Part shown: piece by piece, positions 44,251 to 52,662 of the stretch | Layout: each line of letters begins with the position of its first letter | Position numbering within the stretch: the first letter of the stretch is position 1 | Source: Endozoicomonas_A sp049275935 | GTDB lineage: Bacteria > Pseudomonadota > Gammaproteobacteria > Pseudomonadales > Endozoicomonadaceae | Assembly (NCBI RefSeq): GCF_049275935.1 | Contig: NZ_CP184830.1 | Location: forward strand, 3,286,001 to 3,350,000 | Reading direction: 5' to 3' | Length of the DNA: 64,000 nt | Notes under the pieces: generated by a model | Seen by the model: the letters and a program-made list of their open reading frames with translations, nothing else | Databases searched by the model: none | What the model was told of the DNA's origin: nothing | Position numbers and translations under genes: made by a program

Positions 44251-46581
44251 TTACTTACTCACTTTACCTTCTTGATGACTGAGTTCATTGTCCAGGTTCC
44301 CGTCAGCAGGTTTGCGTTTTCGATGCATTCTTTTGTGATCCGACAGCGCTTGAGCATCCTTGAAAACCTTTCCGCATGGTCGCTGCTTGCCATCCTCCCC
44401 AATCACTGTCAAGTGACAGGTCCGTTGCTGTCTGTGAAGCCTGGTTTTGTGAGCTGACAGGGTTCTGGCGTTCTTGCAGACTCGCCCGCAAGGCCGTAGC
44501 TGGCGATTCTTACCGACGACGGTTTCGTTACAGGTTTGCCGCCCGGTGTGGTGTCTTCTTTTGTGATCCACCAAGGCCTGAGCATTTTTGCAGACCTTCC
44601 CGCATGGCTGCGGCTGCTCATTCTCCCCGGCCACAGTTAAGTTACAGATAAGTTTTTCTGTGTGGCATGCTTTCTTGTGATTCAAGAGGGCTTGAAAATT
44701 GTTGCAGGTCTTCCCGCACGGCAGTTGCTGGCCAGCTTCCCCAACCACAGTCACGTCACAGGTTTGTGGTCCTGTATGTTCTTTTCTTTTGTGATACGAC
44801 AGCGTTTTAGCATTGCCAAAGGCTTTTCTGCATGGCAGCTGCTGACCATCCTCTGTGAACACCATCATATCGCAGGTTTTTTTCCTGCCGTGTTCTTTTC
44901 CTTTGTGATACAACAGAGTTTGAGCATTTTTGTAAACCTTTTTGCATGGCCGCTGCTGACCATCCTCCCCTAACACTATAAAGTCACAGGTTTTTTTCCC
45001 GCTGTGGTATCTGCGCTTGTGTCCTGCCAGAGCTTTAGCTGTCCTGCAGAGCTCCCCGCATGGCTCCGGCTGGCCATTCCTGATCACTGTTGTGCGACAG
45101 ATTTGTTGCACCCTGTGGATGCCGCTTTTGTGAGACGACAGGGCTTTAGCATTCTTACAGACTGCCCCACAAGGGCGCTTCTGGCCATCCTGCCCGACTA
45201 CGGTTACGCCACAGGTTTGTTGCCCGGTGTGGTATCTTCTTTTGTGATCGGTGAGGGCTTGAGCATTTTTGCAGACAATCCCGCATGGTCGCTGCTGGTT
45301 ATTCTCCCCGACCACAGTTAAGTCACAGGTATGTTGTCCTGTATGGCTAAACCTTTTGTGAGCTGACAAGGCTTGAGTGCCCTTGAAGATTATCCCGCTG
45401 GGTTGCTGTTGGCCATTCTTCTCGTCTATGGTCACGTCACAGCTTCGTTGCCGAGTGTGGTCTGTGCTCTGTGCTGTGCCTGTCTTGGAAAAGCGAGGTG
45501 GGCTCTGACTCAATTGAGATGATTCTGTTGTTTGTTGTGTTTCTGATGTCTCCAATGGAGAGGGCAAATGAGTGAGTGCAGAGGAAGTTGAGGTTTCTTC
45601 GAGAGAACTACTTTTACGTAGATTGAGTAACCCGGTGATTATAATCACATCATCGGTAGTGGCTGGTGCCACCTGGGACATTGGCTCATCATCAGGCTGA
45701 TGAGCCTGAGACTGAAAGGTTTGGCTTTGACTTATGCAATTTAAGCAGTGTCCTTCCAGTAAATGAGGGTGTGAGCTTTGTCCGGGTGCTGCTTCTGTGT
45801 AGTTTGTCGAATTTTCTTCGGAATTCAGCATCCATTCAACGGGCCAGCTGTTATCGGATGCTGGTTGGAATTGACAAACGCCATGACAGGGATGGACGAA
45901 ACAATTTAAACCTAAAGTGTGTGAGTTTTGTTCAGGGCCATCATTACCGTCGCCAGAGTCAGAATACAGAAGATGAGTTGAATAGCCTGTAGGTATGTTA
46001 TTGGCTTGTGGGGCTTGTTGGACGGATGATTCTGATGACGGGTGTTGTGACGATTTATGTCCGGAGCCAAACATTGTAGTGATGGGCGCAAATGGCTGAC
46101 CCCCGTGTCTCAATATAGATGCTGCTTGTTGGTCAATCGGGTTAAACAGCAGTAAATCGGGTTTCCAGTAGCTTTTTAACAGCCAGCCGACAATCACTTC
46201 TACAGGTAACCATGAATAAGGATTGGAATTTAAGGGCATGTCTTTGATAGTCAGGATCAGTTTATAAGCAATCAGCAGACTAGAAGCGTAGAGCCATTGC
46301 CATGAAATCGATTCAATGATAGTGGCTTTTACTTCGTAATCGATGTGTTTATGTCGTTTATAATCAGGCGAAAAATATGATCCTTCATGGACGTTTATTT
46401 CGGTGCTGCCTGACGGGATGCCCGACAAAGTACGGCGATCACTCTCTATAAAAAAGTTTTGCTTTTGAGAGCCTTTGCTCTGCTCAAATTTGACAGTAAA
46501 ACGCACTGTCCATGGCTCGGCCTGACAGACCAAAGACAACGGTAGCAAAAGCAGTGCAGTAAAGAGTAAGTGTTGAATAAT
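44251..46581 (-). CDS. Secreted zinc-finger-like array protein, 10 units (copy D)
   Basis: 776 residues from ATT at 46579-46581. Signal core QHLLFTALLLLPLSLVCQAE. The segment IESISWQWLYASSLLIAYKL and the cluster HTLGLNCFVHPCHGVCQF are present. The second cluster is reduced to HCLNC. Unit 1 has lost its second cysteine (QQQPSG), so nine units keep all four ligands. The tail is HRKRKPADGNLDNE. Confidence 0.88.
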   Translation of the reverse strand: MIQHLLFTALLLLPLSLVCQAEPWTVRFTVKFEQSKGSQKQNFFIESDRRTLSGIPSGSTEINVHEGSYFSPDYKRHKHIDYEVKATIIESISWQWLYASSLLIAYKLILTIKDMPLNSNPYSWLPVEVIVGWLLKSYWKPDLLLFNPIDQQAASILRHGGQPFAPITTMFGSGHKSSQHPSSESSVQQAPQANNIPTGYSTHLLYSDSGDGNDGPEQNSHTLGLNCFVHPCHGVCQFQPASDNSWPVEWMLNSEENSTNYTEAAPGQSSHPHLLEGHCLNCISQSQTFQSQAHQPDDEPMSQVAPATTDDVIIITGLLNLRKSSSLEETSTSSALTHLPSPLETSETQQTTESSQLSQSPPRFSKTGTAQSTDHTRQRSCDVTIDEKNGQQQPSGIIFKGTQALSAHKRFSHTGQHTCDLTVVGENNQQRPCGIVCKNAQALTDHKRRYHTGQQTCGVTVVGQDGQKRPCGAVCKNAKALSSHKSGIHRVQQICRTTVIRNGQPEPCGELCRTAKALAGHKRRYHSGKKTCDFIVLGEDGQQRPCKKVYKNAQTLLYHKGKEHGRKKTCDMMVFTEDGQQLPCRKAFGNAKTLSYHKRKEHTGPQTCDVTVVGEAGQQLPCGKTCNNFQALLNHKKACHTEKLICNLTVAGENEQPQPCGKVCKNAQALVDHKRRHHTGRQTCNETVVGKNRQLRPCGRVCKNARTLSAHKTRLHRQQRTCHLTVIGEDGKQRPCGKVFKDAQALSDHKRMHRKRKPADGNLDNELSHQEGKVSK

Positions 46582-46620
46582 TCTATCCTTGCATTCTGGT
46601 TTACAGAGAGGAAGGATAGA
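46582..46620 (-). promoter_or_regulatory. Leader hairpin of copy D
   Basis: A perfect 9-bp stem with AAGGA in the 3' arm, directly before the ATT start. Confidence 0.75.
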
Positions 46621-46671
46621 TCAAGAAATAAGTATGTATCTGTGCTTCCCTTATGAGTTTTGGGTGTCAGA

Positions 46672-48075
46672 TCAAAGACTGAAGCTATCGACTTGTCTTA
46701 GATCATCAAGCTTGCGTTTACGATGCTTTCTTTTGTGCTTCCTCAGGGCTTTACTATTATTGCAGATCTTTTCGCATGGCCCTTCCAGGCCATCCTCCCT
46801 GATCACGGTATAGCCACAGATTTTTTGTCTGGAGTAGTCTTTTTTTATTTTCTGATCCGACAGGGTTTGGCCATCATTTCCGACTATGGCCATGTCACAG
46901 ACTTTTTGCCTTCGGTATTTTCTTCTGTGATCCAACAGGGCTGACTGACAAGTCGAAGTTAATTCCCGGGGAGCGTAATCATTCCTGAGCATTGATGCGT
47001 CATCATTGAGTGTTCCGCCTGTGTCATCTTTAAAGCCAGCCTCGGCACTCATTGGGTCTATAAAGTTGAAGTTGGCTGGGTCGTTATCAATGTCATAGGC
47101 CTTTATATCAAACATATTTCCAGAGTCGTATGGATGTTCAATGTCAAAAAGATCACAGGATGTTTCTACAGGTGAGTTTTTTCGGGAATCTTTGTCGTTT
47201 ACAGGATCAAGATAGCCGATACAGCCTAAGTAGGATTCATGGGGTACATCAGGGCATGAGCTCTGTCTGGTAGATGCTTCTGCCTGACCTGTCTCCAGGG
47301 AATTCTGCAAACTTTCATCAGACCCTCTGTTATCGGATAGTGATCGGAATTGACAAACGCCATGACAAGGATCGACGAAACAATTTAAACTCAGCGTATG
47401 ACGGTGTTGTTGAGGGTCTCCGTTACCTTTGCCTGAGTTAGAATGTAAGGTATGAGAGAAATAGCTTACTGATTGGCTGGTGGCTTGAGGGGGCCGCTGG
47501 CTGGAAGATTGTGATGGCTGGTAGTTTGATGGTTTATATCCGGAGTTTAACATCATAACAGTAATCGCAGGCAGGTGGTTCTGACTCGCCTGTTGTGCGA
47601 TCAGATCAGGTTGTTGTATTCGGTTAAAGAGCGGTGAATCAGCCCTCCAATAGCTATTTAAAAGCCAGCCGACTGTGACAATTATTTCGGCAGGTAACTT
47701 TGAATAAAGGGCTAAGCTTAGTGGGTCGTCTCTGGCAATCAGGGTCACTTCGTTAGCAACCAGCAGCTGAGTAGCGCAAAGCAAATGCCAGGAAATTGAC
47801 TCAATGATGCTTCTGTTAAATTTATAAATAAACGATATATGTCGTGAACTATAGAGCGGTGAATCCGATCCTGAATAGTCGTTTATGTCGGTAGTGACAT
47901 ACGGCTTGCCCGACAATGTGTTCAGGTTATGCTTCATAGAAAAGCCCTGGTTTGGAAAACCTGAATTTTGTTCAGGTTCGACAGTAAAGCGTCCTGTCCA
48001 GTGTTTGTCCTGACAGGCGAAAGACATCGAAATTAGCAGCAACAGCGGTGCCGCAAAGAGTGAGCCTTTAATAAT
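46672..48075 (-). CDS. Family member with one intact and one degenerate unit (copy E)
   Basis: 467 residues from ATT at 48073-48075. The N-terminal domain is complete, with signal core GSLFAAPLLLLISMSFACQ, the cluster LNCFVDPCHGVC and CPDVPHESYLGC. The array is reduced to a broken unit (CDMAIVGNDGQTLSDQ) and one full unit (CGYTVIREDGLEGPCEKICN). A basic tail (KHKRKHRKRKLDDL) remains. It may be a shortened but working form, or one losing its array. Confidence 0.82.
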   Translation of the reverse strand: MIKGSLFAAPLLLLISMSFACQDKHWTGRFTVEPEQNSGFPNQGFSMKHNLNTLSGKPYVTTDINDYSGSDSPLYSSRHISFIYKFNRSIIESISWHLLCATQLLVANEVTLIARDDPLSLALYSKLPAEIIVTVGWLLNSYWRADSPLFNRIQQPDLIAQQASQNHLPAITVMMLNSGYKPSNYQPSQSSSQRPPQATSQSVSYFSHTLHSNSGKGNGDPQQHRHTLSLNCFVDPCHGVCQFRSLSDNRGSDESLQNSLETGQAEASTRQSSCPDVPHESYLGCIGYLDPVNDKDSRKNSPVETSCDLFDIEHPYDSGNMFDIKAYDIDNDPANFNFIDPMSAEAGFKDDTGGTLNDDASMLRNDYAPRELTSTCQSALLDHRRKYRRQKVCDMAIVGNDGQTLSDQKIKKDYSRQKICGYTVIREDGLEGPCEKICNNSKALRKHKRKHRKRKLDDLRQVDSFSL

Positions 48076-48114
48076 TCTGTCCTTGGATTCCTGAATACAG
48101 AGAGGAAGGATAGA
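48076..48114 (-). promoter_or_regulatory. Leader hairpin of copy E
   Basis: Arms UCUAUCCUU and AAGGACAGA, with one A-C mismatch in the stem. Confidence 0.65.
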
Positions 48115-48134
48115 TCAAGAACATAAGCGTGTTT

Positions 48135-48278
48135 GTTGTGTCTTTAGTGGTCAGGATCAGTTCGTAAGCGATCAACGGGTATGTGGTGTAAAACCATTGC
48201 CACGACATCGAATCAATCAGAGGCGACAGGTAACGACAGCAGCAAAAGTGACGCCATAAAGCATGGGTGCTTAATCAT
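48135..48278 (-). pseudogene. Family remnant with an ATG at the start position
   Basis: It begins ATG ATT AAG CAC (MIKHPCFMASLLLLSLPVAS), meets a stop, then continues as DSMSWQWFYTTYPLIAYELI and ends in the leader of copy E. The signal peptide is fused by deletion to the hydrophobic segment, and all cysteine clusters and units are gone. Its ATG stands where most paralogues have ATT. Confidence 0.75.
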
Positions 48279-48296
48279 TCTATCTTGCATTCTGAT

Positions 48297-50360
48297 TTAG
48301 TCATCGTCCTGGTTCGCATCAACAGGCTTGCGTTTTCGATGTTTTCTTTTGTGGTCCGACAGGGTTTCAGCAGGGCGGCGGACCCTCCCGCGTGGCCGCT
48401 GCCGGTCATTATTCCGGACCACTATCTCACCCAAGGCTTTTGGCCTGGTGTGGTATTTGCTTTTGTGAGATGACAGGGCATGAGCATTCTTACAGGCCTT
48501 CCCGCATGGCTGCTGTTGGCCATCTTCCCCGACTATGGTCACGTCACAGATTTGTTGCCCAGTGTGGATTAAACTTTTGTGATAGGACAGGATCTGAGTA
48601 TTCTTGCAGACCAACCCGCATGGCTGCGGCTGACCATCCTCCCCGACCAGTATTCCATCACAGGTTTGTTGTCCGCTGTGCACGTCTCTTCTGTGATTAG
48701 AAAGGGTTAAAAAATTTTTGCAGATCGTCCCGCATGGTCGCGGTTGACCATCTTCCCCGACTATTTTCAAGTCACAGGTTTTTCGACCACTGTGGAAGTT
48801 TCTTTTGTGATCCGAGAAGCTTTTGGTACTCTTGCATACTGTTCCACATGGCTGCAGCAGGCCATCCTCACCAACCACTGTTGCAGCACAGGTTTTTTGT
48901 CCGCTGTGGGCATTGCTTTTGTGATTGTACAGGGATGAAAGATTTTTGCAGATCTTACCGCACGGCCGCTGCTGACTATCCTTTCCGGCCACTGTTGCAT
49001 TACAGGTTTCTTGCCCGCTGTGGTGCATTCTTCTGTGAAGCGACAAGGCCTGAGCATTCTTGCAGACCTTCCCGCATGGCCAGAGTTGGCCATCCTTTCC
49101 AATGACTGTTGCGTTGCAGGCTTTCTGTCCGCTGTGGGCTGTGGCTTGATTTGACCCCGTCCGGGAAAGACGAGGCAGATTCTGATCCAATTGGGATGAT
49201 CTTGGTTGCGTTTCTGAATGTTTAAGCGTAATAAAAAAACCGTCTTCTTGAATAGGAGGCTGTAGATCGGATGCTTTTTTAATGGCCGCAAAACCATGGG
49301 TGGTAGTAGGAAAACTCGCGAGTACTGGTGCATCATCATTGAGTGAACCCGCAGCGCCGGTCGTATCGGCGACCCCGTCCAGGGCGACCCCGTCTAAGGC
49401 GACCCCGTCTAAGGCGACCCCGTCAATAAAGTTGTCATCAAATAGTCGGTCAGAATCAAAAGGAAGTTGAACATCAGAAAGATCATTCGAAGCTCCAAGG
49501 AACAATTTTTCTTGTGAATCTGCCGTGTATAAAAAATCAAAATGACTTACACAATTTAAGCAGTGTCCAATAACTAAGTGGGGACATGAGCTTGCTACGG
49601 AATTCGGCGACCATTCAGCGGGTTCTCTGCTATCTGATGATGGTTGCAATTGACAAACGCCATGACAGGGAGAGACGTAACAATTTAATTCCAAGGTATG
49701 TGAATGTTGTTGAGGGCCTCTGTTGCCGCCATAGTCATTATTCAGTTGACTGATGAAAGAGGCTTTAGGGTGAGGGAGAGGCTTTGGGGCTTGCTGCCCG
49801 GATGACTTTGATGACTGATATTGTTGCTGGTTATGATCAGAGCCAAACATCACAGTGATGGTAGCAAACGGGTGTGCTCCCACAGATGCTGCTTTTTGTT
49901 CAACTGGGCTAAACAGCGGAAAACCGGGGTTCCAATAGCTTTTCAAAAGCCACTCGGCAATGATAGCCACTTCTACAGGTAGCCATGAATAAGGAGTAGA
50001 GTAAAGTGTAACATCTCTGGTGGTCAGGGTTAGTTCATAAGCAAACAGCAGGTGAGTGGCGCGAAGCAACTGCCACGAAATCGACTCAACAAGGGGCGTT
50101 TTTGTTTCGTAACTGTTTTGTTTATGACGTTTGTTATCAAGCGATGAGCCGGACCTCGCACAGCCGTCGTTGTCGGCAATGTCTGATGGGTTGTCCGGCA
50201 ATGCAGGTATGACAGGTTTTATAGAAAAGTTCTTTTTTAGAGAGCCTGAATCCTGTCCAGGCTCGACAAAAAAACGTCGTGTCAACGGCTCTTCCTGACA
50301 GGTGACAGATAACGAAAGTATCAGCAACAACACTGCTGAAAAGAATATATGCTTAACCAT
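48297..50360 (-). CDS. Secreted zinc-finger-like array protein, 7 units, ATG start (copy F)
   Basis: 687 residues from a normal ATG at 50358-50360 (MVKHIFFSAVLLLILSLSVT), placed exactly where paralogues carry ATT. It contains a DGVAL repeat, the cluster LNCYVSPCHGVCQL and CPHLVIGHCLNC. Six good units are followed by a seventh that lost both cysteines (LGEIVVRNNDRQRPRG). The tail is HRKRKPVDANQDDD. Only member here with a canonical start codon. Confidence 0.9.
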   Translation of the reverse strand: MVKHIFFSAVLLLILSLSVTCQEEPLTRRFFVEPGQDSGSLKKNFSIKPVIPALPDNPSDIADNDGCARSGSSLDNKRHKQNSYETKTPLVESISWQLLRATHLLFAYELTLTTRDVTLYSTPYSWLPVEVAIIAEWLLKSYWNPGFPLFSPVEQKAASVGAHPFATITVMFGSDHNQQQYQSSKSSGQQAPKPLPHPKASFISQLNNDYGGNRGPQQHSHTLELNCYVSPCHGVCQLQPSSDSREPAEWSPNSVASSCPHLVIGHCLNCVSHFDFLYTADSQEKLFLGASNDLSDVQLPFDSDRLFDDNFIDGVALDGVALDGVALDGVADTTGAAGSLNDDAPVLASFPTTTHGFAAIKKASDLQPPIQEDGFFITLKHSETQPRSSQLDQNLPRLSRTGSNQATAHSGQKACNATVIGKDGQLWPCGKVCKNAQALSLHRRMHHSGQETCNATVAGKDSQQRPCGKICKNLSSLYNHKSNAHSGQKTCAATVVGEDGLLQPCGTVCKSTKSFSDHKRNFHSGRKTCDLKIVGEDGQPRPCGTICKNFLTLSNHRRDVHSGQQTCDGILVGEDGQPQPCGLVCKNTQILSYHKSLIHTGQQICDVTIVGEDGQQQPCGKACKNAHALSSHKSKYHTRPKALGEIVVRNNDRQRPRGRVRRPAETLSDHKRKHRKRKPVDANQDDD
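49368..49424 (-). repeat. 15-bp tandem repeat encoding DGVAL in copy F
   Basis: Four copies of GGCGACCCCGTC plus three spacer bases, the complement of the repeat in copies M and N on the other strand. Confidence 0.88.
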
Positions 50361-50399
50361 TCTATCCTTGCATTGTCTTTTACAGAGAGGAAGAATAGA
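50361..50399 (-). promoter_or_regulatory. Leader hairpin of copy F
   Basis: Arms UCUAUUCUU and AAGGAUAGA. A U-G pair replaces C-G, so the 9-bp stem is kept. Confidence 0.7.
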
Positions 50400-50426
50400 T
50401 CAACTCTTGAAAATGCGAGTGTCAGA

Positions 50427-52529
50427 TCAGGGACTGAACTTGTCATTCTGTTTGACATCAACAGGCTTGCGTTTTTGATGTATCCTTTTGTGATCCGAAA
50501 GGGCGAGGGCACTCTTGCAGATCGTCCAGCACGGCCGCTGTTGACCATTTTGCCCGACCACGATCGCATCACAGAATTTTATCTCGCCGTGGTTTCTTCT
50601 TGTGTGAATTGATAGGGCGGGAGCACTCTTGCAGACTCTTCCGCATGGCTGATGTTGACCATCCTCCCCGACCACGATCACGTCACAGACTTGCTGTCCG
50701 GAGTGGAAGTTTCTTTTGTGATGTGACAAGACTTTGGGATTCTTACAGACCGTTCCGCATGGTCGCTGTTGACCGTCCTCACCGATCACCGTCGCATCAC
50801 AGGTTCGAATAACACCGTGGACTCTGTCTTTGTGAGATGACAGACATAGATGGTTTTTACAGATCTTTCCGCATGGCTGTAGCCGACCATCCTCTGTGAC
50901 CACCGTCACCTCGCAGGTTTGTTCCCCTCTGTGGACTCTGCTTTTATGGGTTGCCAGAGACTGAGCACTCCTAAAGACTTTCCCGCATGGCCGTTGCTGA
51001 CCATCTCCCCTGACCATGGAGAAGACACAAGTCTTTGGCTCGCTGTGATGGCTTTTTTTGTGAGAATACATAGATTGAGCATTCTTGAAGACTTTCCCGC
51101 ATGGCTGCAGCTGGCCGTCCTCTCTGACTTCGGGCACGCCACAGGTTCGTTGCCCGCTGTGGAATGTGCTTTTATGAGTTGACAGGGCGCTGCTATTCTT
51201 GCAGGTCCTCCCGCACGACTGCGGCTGGCCATTTTGCCAAACTACGGTCACGTTGCAGGTTTTTGGTCCGTCGTGATATTTGCATTTGTGTTCAGGCAGA
51301 TCCTGAGCCCTTTTGCAGACCTTTCCGCATGGCTTTTGCTGCCCATCTCTACCAACCACGGTCACGTCACAGGTTCGTTGCCTGGTGCGGTGTTTGCGTT
51401 TGTGACCCGAAAGGGCTCGTTGGAAATGTTTAATTTCATTCACTGGCTTTGACACATCATCATTGACTGGCCCTTTAGGGTCATTGGTGCAGGCGGTCCC
51501 TGCAACTGTTGACTCTCTGTAGTTGCAGATATTTGCAGGTGTTTCATTAATGTCATGAGCCTGAAGTAATTGGCCAGAAGTAGATTGGAGTTGAATGGCA
51601 GCGAGATTGTTCAATTTTCCTGACGGCGAGAGTTGCTGGGAGCTGGAAGGGTTTGTCGGGTCAAAATGAACTCTGCAACCAAGGCAGTGGCCATCAGCCA
51701 AATGAGAGCATGGGCTTTGTCCTGATATTGCTGTGAGGCTTGTCGAACTTTCTTCGAAGTTCGGCAAACATTTAGCGGGCTCTCTGACATCGGATGAGAG
51801 TCGGAATTGACAAATGCCATGACAGGGATAAATGTAGCAATTCAAGCCCAGAGTGTGCACGTTTTGTTGAGGGTCCCGGTCACCGCCTCCGGAGCCAGAA
51901 TTCAAAGAGCCGATTAAAGAGCCTGTAAGTTGCGCAGTGTCATGTGGGACTTGCTGGGCGGAGGATTCTGATGGCTGATGGTGTGGTGACGCACGTCTGG
52001 AGCCAAACATCGCAGTGATGATTGCAAACGGGTGGTCCCCCGTTGTTGACATGGAGGCCACCCGTCGTTCAATGGCTTTAAACAGCAGTGAATCGGGACT
52101 GCAATAACTTTCTGAAAGCCAACTGATAACGACAACCAGGTCTAAAGGCAACCATGAATAGGGGAGTGAGTCCGGAGGGGCATCTTTGGTAGTCAGGATC
52201 AGTTCGTAAGCAACCAGAAGGTGAGTGGCGTAAAGCATAGGCAATAAAATCGATGTAACAAGGGGCGTTTTTATCCCGTAAACGTAAGGTCTGTGTCGTT
52301 TGCCATCAGGCGGTAAATCGGAACCTGTGCAGCCGTTGTTGTCGGCAGTGCCTGAAGCTTTGTCCGGTAATGTAGGACGGTCACATTTTATAGAAAAGTT
52401 CTGTTTTGGAGAATCAGCATCCTGCTCGAGCTCGACAATAAAACGTCGTGTCAATGGTTCGGCCTTAAAGGCGACTGACAAAGACAATAGCAGTATTAGT
52501 GGTGCCGCTAAGAGTGAGTGTTTAATAAT
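50427..52529 (-). CDS. Secreted zinc-finger-like array protein, 8 units (copy G)
   Basis: 700 residues from ATT at 52527-52529. Signal core KHSLLAAPLILLLSLSVAFK, with the cysteine before the cleavage site replaced by phenylalanine. The segment TSILLPMLYATHLLVAYELI, the cluster LNCYIYPCHGICQF and CSHLADGHCLGC are intact. Eight units end with a tail HQKRKPVDVKQND, where Gln replaces the usual Arg. Confidence 0.87.
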   Translation of the reverse strand: MIKHSLLAAPLILLLSLSVAFKAEPLTRRFIVELEQDADSPKQNFSIKCDRPTLPDKASGTADNNGCTGSDLPPDGKRHRPYVYGIKTPLVTSILLPMLYATHLLVAYELILTTKDAPPDSLPYSWLPLDLVVVISWLSESYCSPDSLLFKAIERRVASMSTTGDHPFAIITAMFGSRRASPHHQPSESSAQQVPHDTAQLTGSLIGSLNSGSGGGDRDPQQNVHTLGLNCYIYPCHGICQFRLSSDVREPAKCLPNFEESSTSLTAISGQSPCSHLADGHCLGCRVHFDPTNPSSSQQLSPSGKLNNLAAIQLQSTSGQLLQAHDINETPANICNYRESTVAGTACTNDPKGPVNDDVSKPVNEIKHFQRALSGHKRKHRTRQRTCDVTVVGRDGQQKPCGKVCKRAQDLPEHKCKYHDGPKTCNVTVVWQNGQPQSCGRTCKNSSALSTHKSTFHSGQRTCGVPEVREDGQLQPCGKVFKNAQSMYSHKKSHHSEPKTCVFSMVRGDGQQRPCGKVFRSAQSLATHKSRVHRGEQTCEVTVVTEDGRLQPCGKICKNHLCLSSHKDRVHGVIRTCDATVIGEDGQQRPCGTVCKNPKVLSHHKRNFHSGQQVCDVIVVGEDGQHQPCGRVCKSAPALSIHTRRNHGEIKFCDAIVVGQNGQQRPCWTICKSALALSDHKRIHQKRKPVDVKQNDKFSP

Positions 52530-52568
52530 CCTATCCTTGCATTCTGGTTTACAGAGATGAAGGATAGA
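52530..52568 (-). promoter_or_regulatory. Leader hairpin of copy G
   Basis: Arms UCUAUCCUU and AAGGAUAGG; the terminal pair becomes U-G and pairing is retained. Confidence 0.7.
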
Positions 52569-52633
52569 TCACCTTATGAGAAGGTGCGGGTGTCAGATTA
52601 TGGACTGAAGCCGAAGTCTATGAAGCTATTTGC

Positions 52634-52654
52634 CAGGAGCCTGTCGGACTTGAG
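52634..52654. mobile_element. Solo end of a MITE-like element
   Basis: AGGAGCCTGTCGGACTT matches the terminal repeat of MITE-like element 2 at 29891. The partner end is not visible. It lies just past the stop of copy H. Confidence 0.45.
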
Positions 52655-52662
52655 CATCCTCT

